Source of the DNA: Apostichopus japonicus
Lineage: Eukaryota; Echinodermata; Holothuroidea; Aspidochirotida; Stichopodidae
NCBI RefSeq assembly: GCF_037975245.1
Contig: NC_092579.1
Coordinates: 23,791,166-23,855,165 of the forward strand
Direction of reading: 5' to 3'
DNA: 64,000 nucleotides
Shown: positions 60,033 to 64,000 of the stretch, piece by piece
Layout: each line of letters opens with the position of its first letter
Position numbering within the stretch: position 1 is the first letter of the stretch
Notes under the pieces: model-generated
Databases searched by the model: none
Seen by the model: the letters and a program-made list of their open reading frames with translations, nothing else
What the model was told of the DNA's origin: nothing
Made by a program: the position numbers and the translations under genes

Positions 60033-63000
60033 TTTGCCAACTGTTTTAACCACGATTATAATATTTACCCGTTTCAACTTTTTTCTTCCCCTTCACAGAA
60101 AATTACAGAAAGTTGTTTTGGAATTAACATCTGGACAGAATGATAACATTCAACAGGTTTCCAGACAGAAAACTTGAATGTTGAACAGACATTGTCAGAC
60201 ACGACATTAACAGGACGTAACTTCCTTCTCAATCAGTGGATTTCATGCACCACTAATGGCCGTCACATGTAAATGACAAACTACTACTACTTCTACACTC
60301 ATGACTGCGGCCTAAAGGTTTCAAATTTCAAATTAAAGCTTTGTCTCTCTTTCATAGCAAAGTTGACGTTGACCAACCGATTGAGATCACATCCAGTATT
60401 TCTCTAAGTCTTCATGATGACTTTAAAGCAGCTAGTTTTGGTTGATGTTGATAAAATCGTCAATGGGTTTTGGCTACATAAACCCCAAAATATATGCAGG
60501 TCATTTATTTTGCGTGTTATCAAAGTCGACTTTCATTTCGGATAAGAACTTAACATCCAAAAATTCCATAATTTTTACCTTCATTTTGTGAAGAAAGCAA
60601 GTATCAGACTTTTTATTGTCCAGTAATACTTGGTAGGTTTGGTAGAATTACGGACAAAACCCCCAAAAAGCTGGGTTTTTTTAAATTCTAAGATCATTTT
60701 CAGAGGGCTTAACTCTGGCCAGAAAGCTGATACTTATGGTCACCTAAAACAGGAGGTTTCACCTTCCATAGGAAACGGCGAATATGAAAAGTAGGATTTA
60801 TCGATGTCTGATGTTTAGGAAAAATCGATTGCGTCCAAACCAGGCATAGAATATGCTCATCATTTTGTGATTGAACCACATTAATGTTTCAAATTACAAC
60901 TCTTCCCTGGATGGTCGTTGCCTGAGGGTTGCCTGATAAAAGATGAAACATGGTGTGACATTTACTACTTACACGTAAATGATAGTCATTGCCTTTCAAA
61001 AATCTTTCCCTTGCCTCTAGCTTCTTTTTAGTTCCTTTTTTTTTCTTTTTCATTTCTATTTTCTTTTCTATTTTATTTTTTGCCACCTTCTTGATTTAAC
61101 GTAAAACTGCACTGAAATATGGATTAATAATTGGATACATGCTTAAACATTTCTTGAAATTTTCTCCGATGGATTTGGACGAGAGCCTCCTCCTAGACTC
61201 AATTGACAGTCCTTTAATATGCGGAGGCGAATGTATTGCATTGAATTTTCCCAATCTGCTGATACGATATGCATCGAAATGAGCACGAGGTGCCTGGAAA
61301 CATAAGCCGTTGCTTTCATTTCACAGAAGACGGCAGTTGCAATGGTGATGAACTTTATATTCAAAGCCTCTTATGGTTAGAAAAATAAACAATTAAGAGG
61401 GCGATATATTAATATCTCTGTGGGACACACATTTTTTGTGTTGTTTTGCATTCTTATCGTTCTTCAACTTCTTAAGAACTGGATGTGAAACGCAAACAGT
61501 CTTAGCCACCCAACACACATCTGTTCAACAATTATATAAAACTGAAACATGTATCAAACTTGTCAACAATGGCATATTGAACTTTCTTGAAATTTTGCTT
61601 TTGTAATTTTTTCACACTTGACCCGAGCATATTAAATCGTGGAAAGCAATAAAGGCATACAAAACAGTAGGCTGGGTTACCTTGTGAGGCAAATATTTAC
61701 AACCCAATTAACCTGAGTTCAAGCTCTACAGACCTGCTTAATTTCAAACTCATATGAGAAATTGTTAAATCCCTCTGATTGCCCAATCAATTTAAGGTGA
61801 CAAAGTTTTAAACGGAGACCAATCCACTTAACCTTTCTACTTAATGGAATGACCTACATAATATTTGGGGAGTTCCTGAGAGAATATATTGAAATCGAAG
61901 AGAGTGAGAAATATGCCTTTCAAAATTGTAGGAATTTATGAAATTTTTTGTTCTGAAATTTTGGTGTGAAAAAAGGGGTTCTAAAGATAAATTCACTATA
62001 AACTCACCTGTCTACTGGGACACTTTCAAACTCACAGGCAGTGTGCAATCATTACATTGTTAATTCTCTCTTTGCTTTTTCCTTTTTTCCTTCAAATTTC
62101 CACTTCAGTAAAGTTCACAAAGTTTACTATTTTTAGCTTATAGTAAACAAATAATAAACAGGTTGAATCATTCAGACCCTACCCCTCCTGTAATCCCACT
62201 CATCTCAAACAAGAAAGTCAACCTTTTTGTGCCAATGGAAAAAGTTAGTTGCAGAGCAGAAGAATGTATAAATACTCTCTAATTCTGAACTCCACTTCTC
62301 CAAGAAAATATCTACCTTATGAACAGAAGTATTAAACCATAAATACGAGATCCCTAACAGGGACACCTTAAAATTTGTAATGCTAAACAATGATGACATC
62401 AATGTGCAAAATGAAAGGAACAGACTCATTGAAATGCAGCTATTTAGAGCTTAATTAAGAACATAAATAAGATCAAATAGATTATTCTTTTACTTGTCCC
62501 TGGAGACTGGAGCTTCTCAAAGACAAAGTACTAATAAATTCCAAAAGCCCTTCTTCCCCCTCAGTTACTCAAGATACTGCACCCTCCATTACCAACTCCT
62601 GCCTCCGTCCCCTCCCCCCCCCCTTCAGTCCCTCTGTAAAATTTTGGTGATTTCTAGACTACTTTCTACAAATTTTGTCGAAAGCATGTCAGAGGTATTC
62701 ATAGTTGCAAATATCATATTTCTAAGCCTCAAGTGTTGGATGCCGAGTAAAAGGCTTGCAACGTATTAATCTGTTATTTCAGTTTAATAATTTAGCTTTT
62801 CGTGAGCAATTTTTACACTGACACCCACCCCCACTGCTGATTGCTGAAGAAGGTAAGAAAGAACCACTTTTGCAAGAAATGTCTTCGGGCTGTGAAATTA
62901 TCGGCAATGACAACCTCTGTTGGTGATACGAAACGAAAAACCGACCTGCATTCGCATGTCAGCGTCTTTTTTCATTTACTTCTCATTAAGGTTCATCCCA

Positions 63001-63719
63001 CAATACTCTCCAGGGTATACTTCAGGAGGTGAGTGCACTTTGCCTGTTACAAGCAGTGACTAAACAAGCAGATCGCTAGATATATATACAGGGAAGTGCA
63101 ACGGTGGGGGGGGGGGGCTGGGGGATGATGCTTGAGGTCAGTTATCCTCGGAAACATTTGTTTTGTTTACAAATCTTAAATGACGGCTAGTTTATGGATC
63201 TTGTATCACAAATACTTATTTTACAAAAATACAAAAATAGTTACTTAATTTTATATTAAATTCTATTTTTTTATGACCTTAAAAAAAAAATGTTTTGTAC
63301 AATGCAAACTAAAATAACTCAATATTCTGATTAATTTCTTTTTAAACAAATTTTGAAAACAAATATTGACTAATTGTGACCTGGAATTTTTTAATTGATG
63401 GAGCCATGAGCACTCAGGAAACAACAGCCATTGGACACTTGCTCATATTCACTCACAGCTGGGTCTTTTTTTAATATAATTTTTGTTATTTTGATCAGAC
63501 CAATTAAATTACAGCCTCAACCATGGACTGAAAAGATTCAATCAACAGTTTAAATACACTAATTCACACGGTTAAGATCACATGACTTGATATCAGTTCC
63601 ATACCATTGAAGGTTCTGTGATAAGGTCATTGCTACTGGTGAAGTTGGTAAAGAATGTAACAGATGGTTACAGTGACACTATCTATTACACTGACCACAG
63701 TTGACAGTTGTATGCATTT
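60033..63719. other. Non-coding span
   Basis: No gene firmly supported. A minus-strand open stretch with a plausible acceptor lies at about 61100-61293 (see findings). Poly-C at 62607-62625 and poly-G at 63105-63116. Confidence 0.35.
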
Positions 63720-63967
63720 TTTTAGATCCTCCTGCTAGCAGGAACTCGAGAAGAAGCCATCATTGGCTTATCAAAGCCGCAAGCTGACCGAAGTCAGTCT
63801 CTCAGATTCATATTTAACGTCCATGATTATGAATTGTCAACAACTCTGTAACTGGACGACATACATTAATCTTGGAGTGACTCGAACTCGGGACGTTATG
63901 ATTGCAAAGTTGTGGTACCTACAAATTTCAACTTTTGAAAGACCTTGTCCCCTCCGCTACTGGTGCG
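63720..63967 (-). mobile_element. Probable tRNA-derived SINE
   Basis: On the minus strand the head carries an A-box-like TAGCGGAGGGG (63959-63949) and a B-box-like GTTCGAGTCAC (63887-63877), 72 bases apart (long for a tRNA but usable by Pol III). The body has two small hairpin-prone segments (GACTTCGGTC; TCCTGCTAGCAGGA) and ends in a short A-run at 63724-63717. No target duplication was found. The family is unknown to me. Confidence 0.45.
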
Positions 63968-64000
63968 AACGTTTCATAGAACATTGGTTACCTAACGGAA

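Overview
The window is AT-rich eukaryotic DNA with long introns, poly-G/poly-C runs, several minisatellites and several families of transposable elements. The best guess is a marine invertebrate, possibly an echinoderm or another deuterostome. That guess rests on the Caskin-like gene, the TTAA-flanked THAP element and the general repeat style; no species-diagnostic sequence was seen.

Layout. (1) About 0.9-14.7 kb: six minus-strand coding exons join in phase (299 codons). They encode a low-complexity, proline/serine-rich linker followed by the first part of a SAM domain that resembles Caskin SAM1. The 3' exons lie beyond the left edge. The 5' exons (SH3 and ankyrin repeats, if it is Caskin) were not found and may lie to the right or beyond the window. 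(2) 19.1-28.4 kb: an apparently intact Ty3/gypsy LTR retrotransposon (two 1129-bp LTRs that look identical, gag, a -1 frameshift, and a 1535-codon pol frame) sits inside an 18-bp-period minisatellite, which also carries a retroposon-like 3' tail. (3) 30.57-32.21 kb: a non-autonomous hAT-like element with a perfect 8-bp target duplication. (4) 33.7-34.3 kb: a 14-bp minisatellite inside a longer duplication. (5) 44.66-46.36 kb and 49.47-52.68 kb: two different TTAA-flanked inverted-repeat elements with the same architecture. The larger one carries a plus-strand THAP-like ORF and a convergent, broken minus-strand gene whose last exon resembles the cytoplasmic C-terminal module of P2X7 receptors. 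In both elements TGACGTCA palindromes lie about 170-210 bp inside each end; in the larger one they lie roughly 150 bp upstream of the two start codons. (6) 57.15-57.86 kb: a G-rich 13-bp minisatellite. (7) 59.27-60.03 kb: a tandem repeat of about 283 bp. (8) 63.7-64.0 kb: a probable tRNA-derived SINE on the minus strand.

The most interesting object is the THAP plus P2X7-C-terminal-like transposon at 49.47-52.68 kb. The stretches between the listed elements hold no gene that I can support.
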